A stretch of 32,232 bases of DNA from Bacteroidota bacterium (GTDB lineage Bacteria; Bacteroidota; Bacteroidia; Flavobacteriales; Weeksellaceae): the NCBI GenBank assembly GCA_023433225.1, contig JAEZDQ010000176.1:1-32232 (forward strand), read 5' to 3'. The first letter of the stretch is position 1, and each line of letters opens with the position of its first letter. A program made the position numbers and the translations under genes. Of the stretch, positions 8,293-16,861 are shown piece after piece. The notes under the pieces are model-generated. The model saw only the letters and a program-made list of their open reading frames with translations. It ran no database searches and was not told the origin of the DNA.

Positions 8293-9111
8293 TTATTTAA
8301 TTATGTCCTCAAAAGTATAATTGTATTTTTCAAATATAAATTTGTCCTTTTCATAAATCATCTTACGGCTTTCATCGTCATAAAATAAATGAAAAGGTTT
8401 TTTTTGGGTTGCCGTTTTTGATCGAGGTGGTTTGTTTGCTATTGCATTTTCGATTACTTCTTTTGAATCCGCATAGAATTCATAATTTTTCAATAATTGC
8501 TGTTTAAGGGTTTCATTTCGAAACATGACATCGATGAAATTATGCTCTTTATCATATGCTTTTAATTGATCTAAACTCTCGATGTTTTTTACATCCTTTT
8601 CAAAATTACGGGTATAGGTTCGTAGATAATTAAATGTCAAGAAACCCATTTTTTGATTTGCACCGCTTATTCCGTAAAAATCTCCTATTGCTTCCGGGTG
8701 TGTTTCAAATAGCATTTTTAAAAATCTTTGGAAATTCTCAGTAGAATTTTCGTCACTCATGATACTTTTCCAAACTTTTTTATATTTAAAGTGCAACCAA
8801 ATCGTTTTTAATACATCGGTAGGTTTATAATATGAAATAATATCCGGTCTTTTGGTAATTCTGGCATGAAGACCTCCTCTTTCGGAACAGCAAAAAGCGA
8901 ATAAAGATACATAATACTCAAAGGGGTTTCTAACGTTCCCTATTTTTGATTTTTGTTCAAACAATGCTTTATATTCATAATTCAAATCCGTGTATATATT
9001 GTGCTTTTTACCCACAGCGATGCTATTGGGGATTTGCTTGAGAATATATCTGGCGTAAGTAGAACCGGTTCTACCTAATTCTAAAAAAACATATTTGTCT
9101 CCAAAAATCAT
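8293..9111 (-). CDS. Divergent sulfotransferase-like protein
   Basis: A 272 aa protein with the two PAPS-binding signatures in degraded but recognisable form: LELGRTGSTYARY (10-22), in the place of the 5'-phosphosulfate loop and carrying Arg where Lys is usual, and GNVRNPFEYYVSLFAF (58-73), matching the 3'-phosphate strand-helix (V-R-N/D-P-x-x-x-x-x-S). The spacing between the two elements, about 36 residues, is shorter than in typical family members. The rest is basic and without recognised domains. It is flanked on both sides by the paralogous deacetylase-like genes with gaps of 14 and 7 nt, so a joint function is plausible. Family call is moderate; substrate unknown. Confidence 0.66.
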   Translation of the reverse strand: MIFGDKYVFLELGRTGSTYARYILKQIPNSIAVGKKHNIYTDLNYEYKALFEQKSKIGNVRNPFEYYVSLFAFCCSERGGLHARITKRPDIISYYKPTDVLKTIWLHFKYKKVWKSIMSDENSTENFQRFLKMLFETHPEAIGDFYGISGANQKMGFLTFNYLRTYTRNFEKDVKNIESLDQLKAYDKEHNFIDVMFRNETLKQQLLKNYEFYADSKEVIENAIANKPPRSKTATQKKPFHLFYDDESRKMIYEKDKFIFEKYNYTFEDIIK

Positions 9112-9118
9112 AGTTGAA

Positions 9119-10222
9119 TTATTTTAAGTTAATATTTTGCGTGAAGGTTCTGAGTGACATAAATTCAATATCGGGCCATCTTTGCACTACCTGATTCAAT
9201 AAATTCTTTAAATCATTGAGTCCTTTTTCCCTGTTTTGTTCCGATTTACCTCCCACAAAATTTACTCGGTGCGAACTTACGATTGCCGGTTTATTGTATT
9301 TAAAAGCAACTTCAATCTCATTTAAAGCACTTTTCACCCAATCTCTTTCATCTTTATTCGGTTCAAACATTACATTTCGGGTAATGTAGGTCTGGCCGTA
9401 GTTATTTTTTTGACCCATATAATGAAATCTTTTCCTTGAAGTTCCATTTAGTCTTGGCTCTTCCCTTGATCTTGCCATGTCGATGTAATTGATGCCATTA
9501 TCTTTTAAATTTTGGTGCATAGCATCGTTATGAATAAGTGCAGAAGGTGTAAAGAAAATCGAACGATAGCCGAAGAGTTTTTCAAATAAGTTCAAGCCAT
9601 CCCCTACAATTTGATTTAATTCTTCTAAATGATTATGTTCGTAAAAATCAAATGCTGCCATATAGCCTTTTCCTTCATTATTGTTCGGTTCGACTCCAAT
9701 TGAATTAAAATCAAAGGCTTTTTTAACCATCTGGTCACCCTTCTTTAGGTAATTTAACCAAAAACGCACATTTAGATGTTCTCGTCCATGAAACTCCGGA
9801 ACGAAAATCCCTTTGCTAATTCCCTCTCGCCATAATTCTATGGTATTTTCTCCATCCGGTTTTTTTTGAAGGGTTTCAAAGAAAGACTCATAGTGATACT
9901 CTGTGAATTCAACCTCCCGAATGGCTTGAAAGTTTGGATTGGCTACAACCGTCATTGGCGTAAATACCGCAGGATTTCCGTTTTTGTCTCCAACCGAATT
10001 TAAAGTTTCAAATAAAGCAGTAAGGTCTTGCGACATTGCTATATCGTCAAATTTATTGAAACGATTCTGAGCTACTTTGGGATTGAGTTTTTGCAATTCA
10101 TCCAATGACTCTGAAGATGCGACACGAATAGTTCCATAATCATCTACGAGGAATAGCAAAATCTTTATATCGATTTTGATACCTCGGTAATTCAAAAGGA
10201 AATCCTTGATTGACTTAAACAT
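9119..10222 (-). CDS. Polysaccharide (de)acetylase-like protein, long form, copy B
   Basis: A 367 aa paralogue of the protein at 7157-8278. It keeps the Asp pair (FLVDDYGTIR, 27-28), FHGREH (144-149), the QKNNYGQTYITRN block (271-283) and SSHRVNF (316-322). It differs in the motif-3-like position: copy A has APRYIWP, copy B has TPSALIHN (225-232), so an Arg-Pro pair that may contact the active site is missing. This suggests another acceptor or altered activity. It lies 7 nt before the sulfotransferase-like gene and overlaps the upstream GT4 gene by 8 nt. Product class is inferred from motifs only. Confidence 0.7.
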   Translation of the reverse strand: MFKSIKDFLLNYRGIKIDIKILLFLVDDYGTIRVASSESLDELQKLNPKVAQNRFNKFDDIAMSQDLTALFETLNSVGDKNGNPAVFTPMTVVANPNFQAIREVEFTEYHYESFFETLQKKPDGENTIELWREGISKGIFVPEFHGREHLNVRFWLNYLKKGDQMVKKAFDFNSIGVEPNNNEGKGYMAAFDFYEHNHLEELNQIVGDGLNLFEKLFGYRSIFFTPSALIHNDAMHQNLKDNGINYIDMARSREEPRLNGTSRKRFHYMGQKNNYGQTYITRNVMFEPNKDERDWVKSALNEIEVAFKYNKPAIVSSHRVNFVGGKSEQNREKGLNDLKNLLNQVVQRWPDIEFMSLRTFTQNINLK

Positions 10223-11306
10223 GGTTTATTAATTTTGTAAATTCCCTTGCAACATTCTGGATATTATATTGGTCTAAATTATCTACGGACAACTGGTGCT
10301 TGTAATCTGCTCTTAAGAATTCCTCTATTATTGTTGGGTTGATTGCGTCTGATTTAATATTTAGAATAGGTCGGGAAGCAATCCTATAGTCAATGATTTT
10401 GCTGGGGGACTGAACTGACTCCGCATTATCAAAATTAACTAAAAAATCGGCTTTGCTGAGTTGTTTCATCAATTCTTCTCGGGGGATGTAGTCACTTACT
10501 TCTAATTTCCCTTTTAGTTTACTGATATAAGGCTTGACCAAATTGCTTTTGGTGTAGATAATAAACTTAAACTCCTGTTTGAGGGAAACCAAATAATCCA
10601 AAAAAGGTCTTGGGTCTCTGAATCCTTGTATAAAACTGCCCGCATATACAAAAGTGGGAATCGGATTGGGGATATAGGTTTCATTTACACCTGAAAGGTC
10701 AAACCCTTGTGGGATTATATGAATCTTGGACCGAAATTCCGGAAAGTAACCTTTTCTGGCTTCTTCCATGGGGATGGTTATTTTATCGGCTTTTCTAAAG
10801 GCCCATTTTTCTACGTATTTAAAATAAAAAAACTTTCTAAAAGAGTCGGCGGTGTCTCCATAATAAGGATCCCCACAGTCGGCAATCCATGTCTTGGCCA
10901 CTCTTTTCCAGTCGGAAGCCGCTAAGCCCCAATGAATGGGATAGGGCACTGCTATACTTATAATGGCATCATAAAAGCCAAATTCTTTTTGAATGTAACT
11001 TTTGACCCGACCAAGGATTTGGATATCCGGGTATTCAATCGCTAGTTGGAGTATTCTTTTGGTTGCTCTTTTTAATTTTGAAACCAAAGAATTTCCTGAA
11101 ATATTGACTTTCTTCCAGGTAAGGTCTTTCAAATATCCGAATTCAATTTTATGATCGACAGCGAATTGAATATGCTTAGGGTCTCGAAAGGTCACTACTT
11201 TGACATTGTGACCTTGCCTGGAAAGCTCTTTCGCCAATTCCGTAGCCCTGAATGAGCGGGGACTGACGATGGGGTAAAAACTTCTTGTAAGAATGAGTAT
11301 TTTCAA
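10215..11306 (-). CDS. Glycosyltransferase family 4-like (TTG start)
   Basis: A 363 aa GT-B-fold glycosyltransferase. The N-terminus ILTRSFYPIVSPRSFRATEL followed by AKELSRQGHNVKVVTF is the classic GT4 acceptor-domain opening. The donor domain begins near PTFVYAGSFIQGFRDPRPF. The usual EX7E motif is replaced by the weaker AESVQSPSKIIDYRIASRPI, typical of a divergent subgroup in which the C-terminal loop is S-P-S-K. The start is TTG at 11306, two bases after the EpsG stop codon. No ATG occurs in frame before the glycine-rich loop, so TTG is the likely real start. One sugar is added to the repeat unit; donor unknown. Confidence 0.88.
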   Translation of the reverse strand: MKILILTRSFYPIVSPRSFRATELAKELSRQGHNVKVVTFRDPKHIQFAVDHKIEFGYLKDLTWKKVNISGNSLVSKLKRATKRILQLAIEYPDIQILGRVKSYIQKEFGFYDAIISIAVPYPIHWGLAASDWKRVAKTWIADCGDPYYGDTADSFRKFFYFKYVEKWAFRKADKITIPMEEARKGYFPEFRSKIHIIPQGFDLSGVNETYIPNPIPTFVYAGSFIQGFRDPRPFLDYLVSLKQEFKFIIYTKSNLVKPYISKLKGKLEVSDYIPREELMKQLSKADFLVNFDNAESVQSPSKIIDYRIASRPILNIKSDAINPTIIEEFLRADYKHQLSVDNLDQYNIQNVAREFTKLINHV

Positions 11307-11308
11307 AA

Positions 11309-12517
11309 TTAATTGATAAAGAGTGAAACAATGGGGTTGTTAATGAAATGATGGATACTAAAAGTATACATACCAATGATTCTAAAATTATAAATTACGT
11401 AAAATAAAACCAACGGTAACAAGATAAATAATAATTTATCGAAAGTGTATCTGGTGTTGTTTTGTACAAAACACAAAAAAGTCCCGTACAATAAAAAATC
11501 ACTTATATTTAAATACCGTACCCCTGAAGGCATTTGGCTCATAAAGTTGGAAATGATCCCCAAAAAAAGCGTAAATCCAAATAGATAATATAAGTTAATA
11601 GATTTTAAACGCTCCCTATTCAGATATAGGACTACAATAAAGAACAAAACCATTAAAGTACGGATATATTTTGAAACGACATTGAAAATAGTGTTTCTCA
11701 TCGCTCTCTGATTCACTACTTCCACATAGGCTTCGGAAGTGTAGGCTGTCAATTTCCCTTGCAGAAAACCGGGGGAATAGTTGGTCACCAAATTCCGGAC
11801 GGATTCTAGGTTTAATTCAGCAAAAAAGAAAGTAAATAAAAAGCCGATAAATAAGGTTTGGATCGGGATTTTTTTAATGAACCTGAAGAATAAGACCATT
11901 GCGACAGGGAGGAGCAATCCAATGTGGGTCAGAACCGCCAAAAGCAGAAAATATACACCTTTGTTCTTTTTCAGAATCAGGAAGTTGTAAGCACCAAATA
12001 TGAAAATATGCGCGGCGCACCAAAAGCGGAATCCGTTTAGATTCCATATTCCAATGGTCACGAAAAAAAGCAACAATATAAAAATTGTCTGAATTTTGAT
12101 TCTTCCCTTGAATTGATCCAAAAAAAACCAAATGTTGCGCGAATAAAAATATCCGAAAATAATTCCATAAGCCAGTAACAGTACTTTGTAATTGTTCGAA
12201 ATTTGACTCAATAAATAAGACACCAAAGGCTCCACCACGTCCAAAGTAGATGATCCTTGTGAATATAAAGAAAGAATGAAGTCGGTAATTTTATAATTTT
12301 CACCCCCATATTCTTCAAACCTACCTATATAGCCCCATATGTCTGAGCTTTCATTTGGAGGGACGAAATGGTAGGCATAAAATGCAATAAACGCCCAAAC
12401 AATATTTTTAGCCCAAACTTGTTTGTAATTTTGAAAAGCAAAGCCAAGGGAAAATATCGGTGAAATTAAAAAGCTGAGATAGGCAAAGGCAATATTTGAT
12501 TTGTTTGTAAATTTCAT
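11309..12517 (-). CDS. wzy: EpsG-family O-antigen/exopolysaccharide polymerase (Wzy)
   Basis: A 402 aa integral membrane protein with roughly ten or more hydrophobic spans and no other catalytic motif. EpsG-type features are an acidic periplasmic loop after the first spans (ESSDIWGYIGRFEEYGG, about 56-72), the NGFRFWCAAH segment (161-170) and a span containing LTHIG (196-200). It is the only polymerase candidate in the window and sits beside the flippase, so it most likely joins flipped repeat units on the periplasmic side of the inner membrane. Wzy proteins diverge quickly, so the linkage made cannot be predicted. Confidence 0.87.
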   Translation of the reverse strand: MKFTNKSNIAFAYLSFLISPIFSLGFAFQNYKQVWAKNIVWAFIAFYAYHFVPPNESSDIWGYIGRFEEYGGENYKITDFILSLYSQGSSTLDVVEPLVSYLLSQISNNYKVLLLAYGIIFGYFYSRNIWFFLDQFKGRIKIQTIFILLLFFVTIGIWNLNGFRFWCAAHIFIFGAYNFLILKKNKGVYFLLLAVLTHIGLLLPVAMVLFFRFIKKIPIQTLFIGFLFTFFFAELNLESVRNLVTNYSPGFLQGKLTAYTSEAYVEVVNQRAMRNTIFNVVSKYIRTLMVLFFIVVLYLNRERLKSINLYYLFGFTLFLGIISNFMSQMPSGVRYLNISDFLLYGTFLCFVQNNTRYTFDKLLFILLPLVLFYVIYNFRIIGMYTFSIHHFINNPIVSLFIN

Positions 12518-12530
12518 TTTGACTTATCTA

Positions 12531-13436
12531 TTATTTCTCAACTGAATGTTTTTTCAATGCTTTATTGATTAATTTTTTCATGACCAAGGAAAAGAAATTT
12601 CTTTTATTATTAAAAATGTAGATTAAACTAAGGTGGAGGTTAATTCTCATCCTTAGAAAAAACTTTTCTTTTCCAGAATATAAATTCAATAATTCATGTT
12701 TTTGATATTGCATTTTTGAAATGCTAAATCTAGAGTACAATTTTTTGGTTTGTTGAATGGAATCGTTAGAAACTCTATACTTTGCGCCAATCGTATTTAA
12801 ATAGTGTAATTTAATCCCAGAAGCAGTTACTCGCATCCACATAGGGGTATCTTCCCAAAAGGGATACTTCTCATTATAATAACCAACGTTATTAATAATC
12901 AATCGATGAAACATAACCGTTGCAGCGTAGATTGGTCCTGATCTGAGTAGGATTTCGTTTTGTTCGGCCGCCGTTATTTCTAAATTATTTATTTTTAAAT
13001 CGTTCGGATCAATCGTATTTCTCACTATTCCATTTTCATTGAACTTAATTACGTTCGAATGTAGGAAAAATATATTTTCTTTGGAGGAGTTTATATAATT
13101 CACATACTCCGTAATAATTTCTGGCATAAGCAAATCATCACCTGCAATTATTTTTATCCAATCCCCAGTTGAGTTTTTTATTCCATTATTTAAATTTGGC
13201 GCAATTCCGGAATTTATTTCCGTTTCTACAAATTTAGATTTTTTAAAATTTGATTGATTGGTTTTTAGCCAGTCTTCACATATTTCTTTTGTATTGTCAG
13301 TAGAACAATCATCGCTAATTACCAATTCTAAATTTTGGTAAGATTGAGCTTTACAGCTCTCTAATGTTTCAATTATATATTTTGAAGAATTATAGGTGAT
13401 TACTACAATGCTTACCAAGGGTTTATCTACGCTCAC
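12531..13436 (-). CDS. Glycosyltransferase family 2 (GTG start)
   Basis: A 301 aa GT-A glycosyltransferase. It has VSIVVITYNSSKYIIETLES at the N-terminus, DDCSTD (42-47) for UDP binding and IIAGDDLLMPE (DD at 100-101) as the metal-binding motif. A conserved WEDTPMWMRV lies near residue 200, where GT2 enzymes carry the catalytic ED. The start codon is GTG, overlapping the stop of the flippase gene by 4 nt (GTGA), and no nearby ATG is in frame. The basic C-terminus may contact the membrane. It adds one sugar during repeat-unit assembly; donor not determined. Confidence 0.93.
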   Translation of the reverse strand: MSVDKPLVSIVVITYNSSKYIIETLESCKAQSYQNLELVISDDCSTDNTKEICEDWLKTNQSNFKKSKFVETEINSGIAPNLNNGIKNSTGDWIKIIAGDDLLMPEIITEYVNYINSSKENIFFLHSNVIKFNENGIVRNTIDPNDLKINNLEITAAEQNEILLRSGPIYAATVMFHRLIINNVGYYNEKYPFWEDTPMWMRVTASGIKLHYLNTIGAKYRVSNDSIQQTKKLYSRFSISKMQYQKHELLNLYSGKEKFFLRMRINLHLSLIYIFNNKRNFFSLVMKKLINKALKKHSVEK

Positions 13437-14914
13437 AATCGTTTGTCTTTTATGTATTTAAATAATGACTTAAAACTTCCTAGTTCCATAATCTTCATTA
13501 TTTCTTTTAGGGCACGGAAACTTAGAAATATGGCTAAGCATGAAACCAAGATTCCAGACCATAAATTGTTGAAATTGTGGATTATAATAAATGCCAATGA
13601 GAAAATACCGACCATGCTTATAATAGATTTACTGACGGAACTTGTCCAAAAAAACCCATTTTCTATTTTTAAAAAGAGAAACAAATAACCCACATGTAAA
13701 ATATATAAAACAAAAAACGCAATTCCAGTACCCTCTAGTCCGTAAAAGTGAAGGCCTATATATGTTGCAGAAAGTAAAATTGACTGGGATAAAATTTGAA
13801 TCCCTAAAAATTTTTTACCTTTAGCTCTCGCAACAAACAGATAACCCATGGGCCATGAAATTGTTTGTAAAAAGACCCCTAAGATCATCCATTGTAGAAT
13901 AGGATAAGCCGCCATAAATTCTCCAGAATAAAAGAGTTTAATGGCAATCGGAGCAAAAGCTAAGGTAAACATTAACCCTGGGGCGGCTAATATCATCCCC
14001 ACTTGGATTTGCTCATTAATTAATTGAATTTCTTTTGGCGAATCAAAAGCTTCGCTAGCCAATCTTGGGTAAAAATCTTTTCCCATCGCTTGTAGAACAA
14101 TTCCTATATATAAGACGCTAATGGCTGTGGCAGCTTGATAAATTCCTGCATCAGCTATTCCTAAGTCTCTAATAATAATAGCTCTGATTAAAAACGCGGC
14201 CAATGCAGTGACCAAGCCCCCTCCCATAAATGAAAGACCCAACTTTATCATTTCACGGGATTCCTCATAAGTATTTCGCCAAGAAAGGTAATAGCGTTTA
14301 AACTTTATTTTTCTTGCATAATAAAAAGAGACGACGTACTGTCCTATAGTTAGGACTATTAAAAAATAGGTAATACCGTCAAAGTTGAAAAAATATAAGA
14401 TGGGGATACTGGCTGCGGTACCAATAATAGTTGATATTATTGACATCATTGCTAGATCCTTAATTCTACGCATCCCTTGTATCAATGCTCCTTGCCCGCC
14501 CTTAATTAAATTAAAAAAAACAGCAATTGATAATAACCGTATTTCGAAAACATATTCTTTTGAGTCAAATGTAAATTGTGAAATAGGTTCCGCCAAAACA
14601 ATCGTTGAGATGAAACCTAATAATCCCGTCAATAAAACGGTTCGCCGGAGTGTGACGATCGCCGTGGACACACTTTTTGTATCTCCATTCTTATTTGCTT
14701 GTGCTATTTCTCTTACGGCAGAATTATTTAATACAAGACTTGCAACATTTTGCAAAAGAGTCATAGCTGATTGAAATGCGCCAATTAATCCAGTACCGGT
14801 TGGTCCGAGAATTACGGCAATTGCTTTTGCCCTAATTATATTGATTAGTATGGAAACTATTGATGAAGCACCAATAATCGAGGTGGATTTTAGTATATCT
14901 TTTTTTGAATTCAA
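13433..14914 (-). CDS. wzx: Wzx-type polysaccharide flippase (O-antigen translocase)
   Basis: A 493 aa MATE/MOP-superfamily polytopic membrane protein, expected to move the undecaprenyl-linked repeat unit to the periplasmic face. The first span carries STSIIGASSIVSILINIIRA, followed by KAIAVILGPTGTGLIGAFQS, the typical Wzx glycine-rich turn, and hydrophobic spans continue to about residue 470 (12-14 predicted). The start is TTG at 14914, overlapping the TGA of the upstream sulfotransferase gene (TTGA). An in-frame TAA lies four codons upstream of the TTG, so no longer start is possible. Length and topology match Wzx. Confidence 0.94.
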   Translation of the reverse strand: MNSKKDILKSTSIIGASSIVSILINIIRAKAIAVILGPTGTGLIGAFQSAMTLLQNVASLVLNNSAVREIAQANKNGDTKSVSTAIVTLRRTVLLTGLLGFISTIVLAEPISQFTFDSKEYVFEIRLLSIAVFFNLIKGGQGALIQGMRRIKDLAMMSIISTIIGTAASIPILYFFNFDGITYFLIVLTIGQYVVSFYYARKIKFKRYYLSWRNTYEESREMIKLGLSFMGGGLVTALAAFLIRAIIIRDLGIADAGIYQAATAISVLYIGIVLQAMGKDFYPRLASEAFDSPKEIQLINEQIQVGMILAAPGLMFTLAFAPIAIKLFYSGEFMAAYPILQWMILGVFLQTISWPMGYLFVARAKGKKFLGIQILSQSILLSATYIGLHFYGLEGTGIAFFVLYILHVGYLFLFLKIENGFFWTSSVSKSIISMVGIFSLAFIIIHNFNNLWSGILVSCLAIFLSFRALKEIMKIMELGSFKSLFKYIKDKRL

Positions 14915-15771
14915 GTTAAGTGATTAAATGTTTTCCAAGTGGATAGGTCAATGGGTAGTGTTTTTAAATAATCATATTCCTTTTCAAAAATCGGCACTAA
15001 AAAAGGTTCGACATCTGCCCTTGAAATACTTTGAAAAATAGGTGAGGAAACTCTTTTTGTTCGAGGGTCGCCACTCAGCATTATTCTTTTCTCATACTTG
15101 ATGCGCTTTCTAATCCTCCTCATTAATGATTTTTTAGTTTTGGTCTCCATTTCACTTTTGGTCTTGTTATCCTGTAAAGGAGTAATTTCCTTTAAAGAAA
15201 TTCCCAAGAAGTCTTCGAGTTTTTGTCTTTCTATTTCCCAACTCTTAAATACAGTTTCGAATGTTAAGAAAAGAACACTACTTTGATTGACAGAATTTAG
15301 TAATCTTTGGATTTGGGGAGAATAAGAACTGAACTCAATATAGTTTTTGTAATTTCCAGAGAAGTGATTTTTATAGTTAAATTTTATATTGTGTTCTTTT
15401 AAAATTTCCTGTTTAAAATCTTTATTAATTAAACCTTTGCTAGACAACCAATTGAAATGAGAAATCAGTCTGTCAATAGGATCCCTTACAATAATTATAA
15501 ACTTTGCGTTAGGAGTGTCTTTTATAATTCTGTCAATAGCTTGTTGTGAAACCAAGTAAGATGTAGATGCATCAATTATAAATTGCTCATTTACTCCCTG
15601 ATATTCTTTCTTAAAAAAATCAAACCGATTTTTGTATTTATTATTCCAAGTATAAGTATGGGGCTCTTTAAAGTCTTTTTTACACACCTCATTGCTCTTT
15701 ATCAGCATATTATTCAAAGATGTGGTGCCGCTTTTAGCAAATCCGGGAATTATTAAATTAGGCTTTCTCAT
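14911..15771 (-). CDS. Sulfotransferase (PAPS-dependent)
   Basis: A 286 aa sulfotransferase with a canonical PAPS loop GFAKSGTTSL (10-19, Lys13) and 3'-phosphate element IIIVRDPIDRLISHFNW (92-108, Arg96 and Ser104). The EPHTYTW segment (36-42) resembles the KEP(M/K)xF element of bacterial heparan-sulfotransferase-like proteins. It overlaps the aminotransferase gene by 14 nt upstream and the flippase by 4 nt downstream. Lying between precursor synthesis and the flippase, it probably acts in the cytoplasm on a lipid-linked intermediate, but this is inference from the absence of a signal sequence. Confidence 0.88.
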   Translation of the reverse strand: MRKPNLIIPGFAKSGTTSLNNMLIKSNEVCKKDFKEPHTYTWNNKYKNRFDFFKKEYQGVNEQFIIDASTSYLVSQQAIDRIIKDTPNAKFIIIVRDPIDRLISHFNWLSSKGLINKDFKQEILKEHNIKFNYKNHFSGNYKNYIEFSSYSPQIQRLLNSVNQSSVLFLTFETVFKSWEIERQKLEDFLGISLKEITPLQDNKTKSEMETKTKKSLMRRIRKRIKYEKRIMLSGDPRTKRVSSPIFQSISRADVEPFLVPIFEKEYDYLKTLPIDLSTWKTFNHLT

Positions 15772-16861
15772 TTAAAATATTTACAACTTCGTAGATTTCT
15801 TCTTCCCCCATTCCTACCCATAAAGGAATACTTAGCATAGTGTTTGCCAATTCCTCGGCGATAGGAAAATCACCTTTTTTGTAACCCAGATGTTTATATG
15901 CTTTTTGAAGATGTGGTGGGATAGGGTAGTGAATTAGCGTGCCTATTCCATTGTCATTTAATACCTTTTGAATTTCATTTCTCTTATTTGTTCGAATTAC
16001 ATATAGGTGATATGCATGTGTAGCCTTATTTGCCTTCTGTGGTAGTATGAGATTTGAATTCAATAATAACTCATTATATTTTTCTGCAATTTTTATTCTC
16101 TCCTCAGTCCATTGGTTTAGGTATTTTAATTTCACATCTAAAAGTGCCGCCTGTAATTCGTCTAATCTACAGTTGAATCCGATAATGTCATTATGGTATT
16201 TTTGTTTACTGCCGTAGTTGCGTAATGATTGTATTTTTTCTGCAATATTCTCATCATTTGTAGTCACAGCCCCTGCGTCCCCTAATGCCCCTAAATTTTT
16301 TCCCGGATAAAAGCTTACTCCATTTGCGTGACCAAAACTTCCGGTTATTTTTCCATTATAGCGTGCACCATGTGACTGGGCATTGTCCTCGACTACATAT
16401 AAATTATACTGTTGAGCAATATTCATAATCTCATCCATTTCACAAGCTTGACCATATAAATGAACGGGCATTATCGCTTTGGTCTTGCTTGTGATTTTGG
16501 TTTTTATCAATTCAGGATTGATATTATAAGTTTCAATTCGTGGTTCTACAAAAATGGGAGTCGCACCCACTTGAGAGATTGCAATTACACTCGCTATGTA
16601 GGTATTAGACGGTACGATAACCTCATCTCCGTTTCCTATTCCCAATGCCTTTAACGCCAAAATCAAAGCATCTAAGCCGTTGCTTACTCCCACACAATGT
16701 TTAACATTATTAAAATTCGCATAATTTTCTTCAAAATCTTTGAGAGAATTGCCCATAATAAACCAATTGCTTTCATAAACTTTTAAAAAAGCTTTAACCA
16801 TATCCTCTTTAATTGGAGAATGCATGGGTTCAAAATTCAAGAAAGAAATATTTTTAGTCAT
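15758..16861 (-). CDS. dTDP-3-amino-3,6-dideoxyhexose transaminase (DegT/DnrJ/EryC1/StrS; FdtB/QdtB-like)
   Basis: A 367 aa PLP-dependent sugar aminotransferase. The Schiff-base lysine lies in SFYPGKNLG (K188). The pyridine-nitrogen Asp lies in VEDNAQSHGA (D159, with Q162), and NGLDALILAL (61-70) supplies phosphate contacts. In this operon it follows rmlA, rmlB, ketoisomerase-like cupins and an acetyltransferase, the set that makes dTDP-Fuc3NAc or dTDP-Qui3NAc. The expected reaction is therefore glutamate-dependent amination at C3 of dTDP-3-keto-6-deoxyhexose. It overlaps the acetyltransferase gene by 8 nt. Choice between FdtB and QdtB cannot be made by eye. Confidence 0.9.
   Translation of the reverse strand: MTKNISFLNFEPMHSPIKEDMVKAFLKVYESNWFIMGNSLKDFEENYANFNNVKHCVGVSNGLDALILALKALGIGNGDEVIVPSNTYIASVIAISQVGATPIFVEPRIETYNINPELIKTKITSKTKAIMPVHLYGQACEMDEIMNIAQQYNLYVVEDNAQSHGARYNGKITGSFGHANGVSFYPGKNLGALGDAGAVTTNDENIAEKIQSLRNYGSKQKYHNDIIGFNCRLDELQAALLDVKLKYLNQWTEERIKIAEKYNELLLNSNLILPQKANKATHAYHLYVIRTNKRNEIQKVLNDNGIGTLIHYPIPPHLQKAYKHLGYKKGDFPIAEELANTMLSIPLWVGMGEEEIYEVVNILNEKA

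Noticed and set aside
14385..14774. 129-codon plus-strand open frame opposite wzx
   Set aside because: Antisense of a membrane protein gene; no domain or promoter seen.
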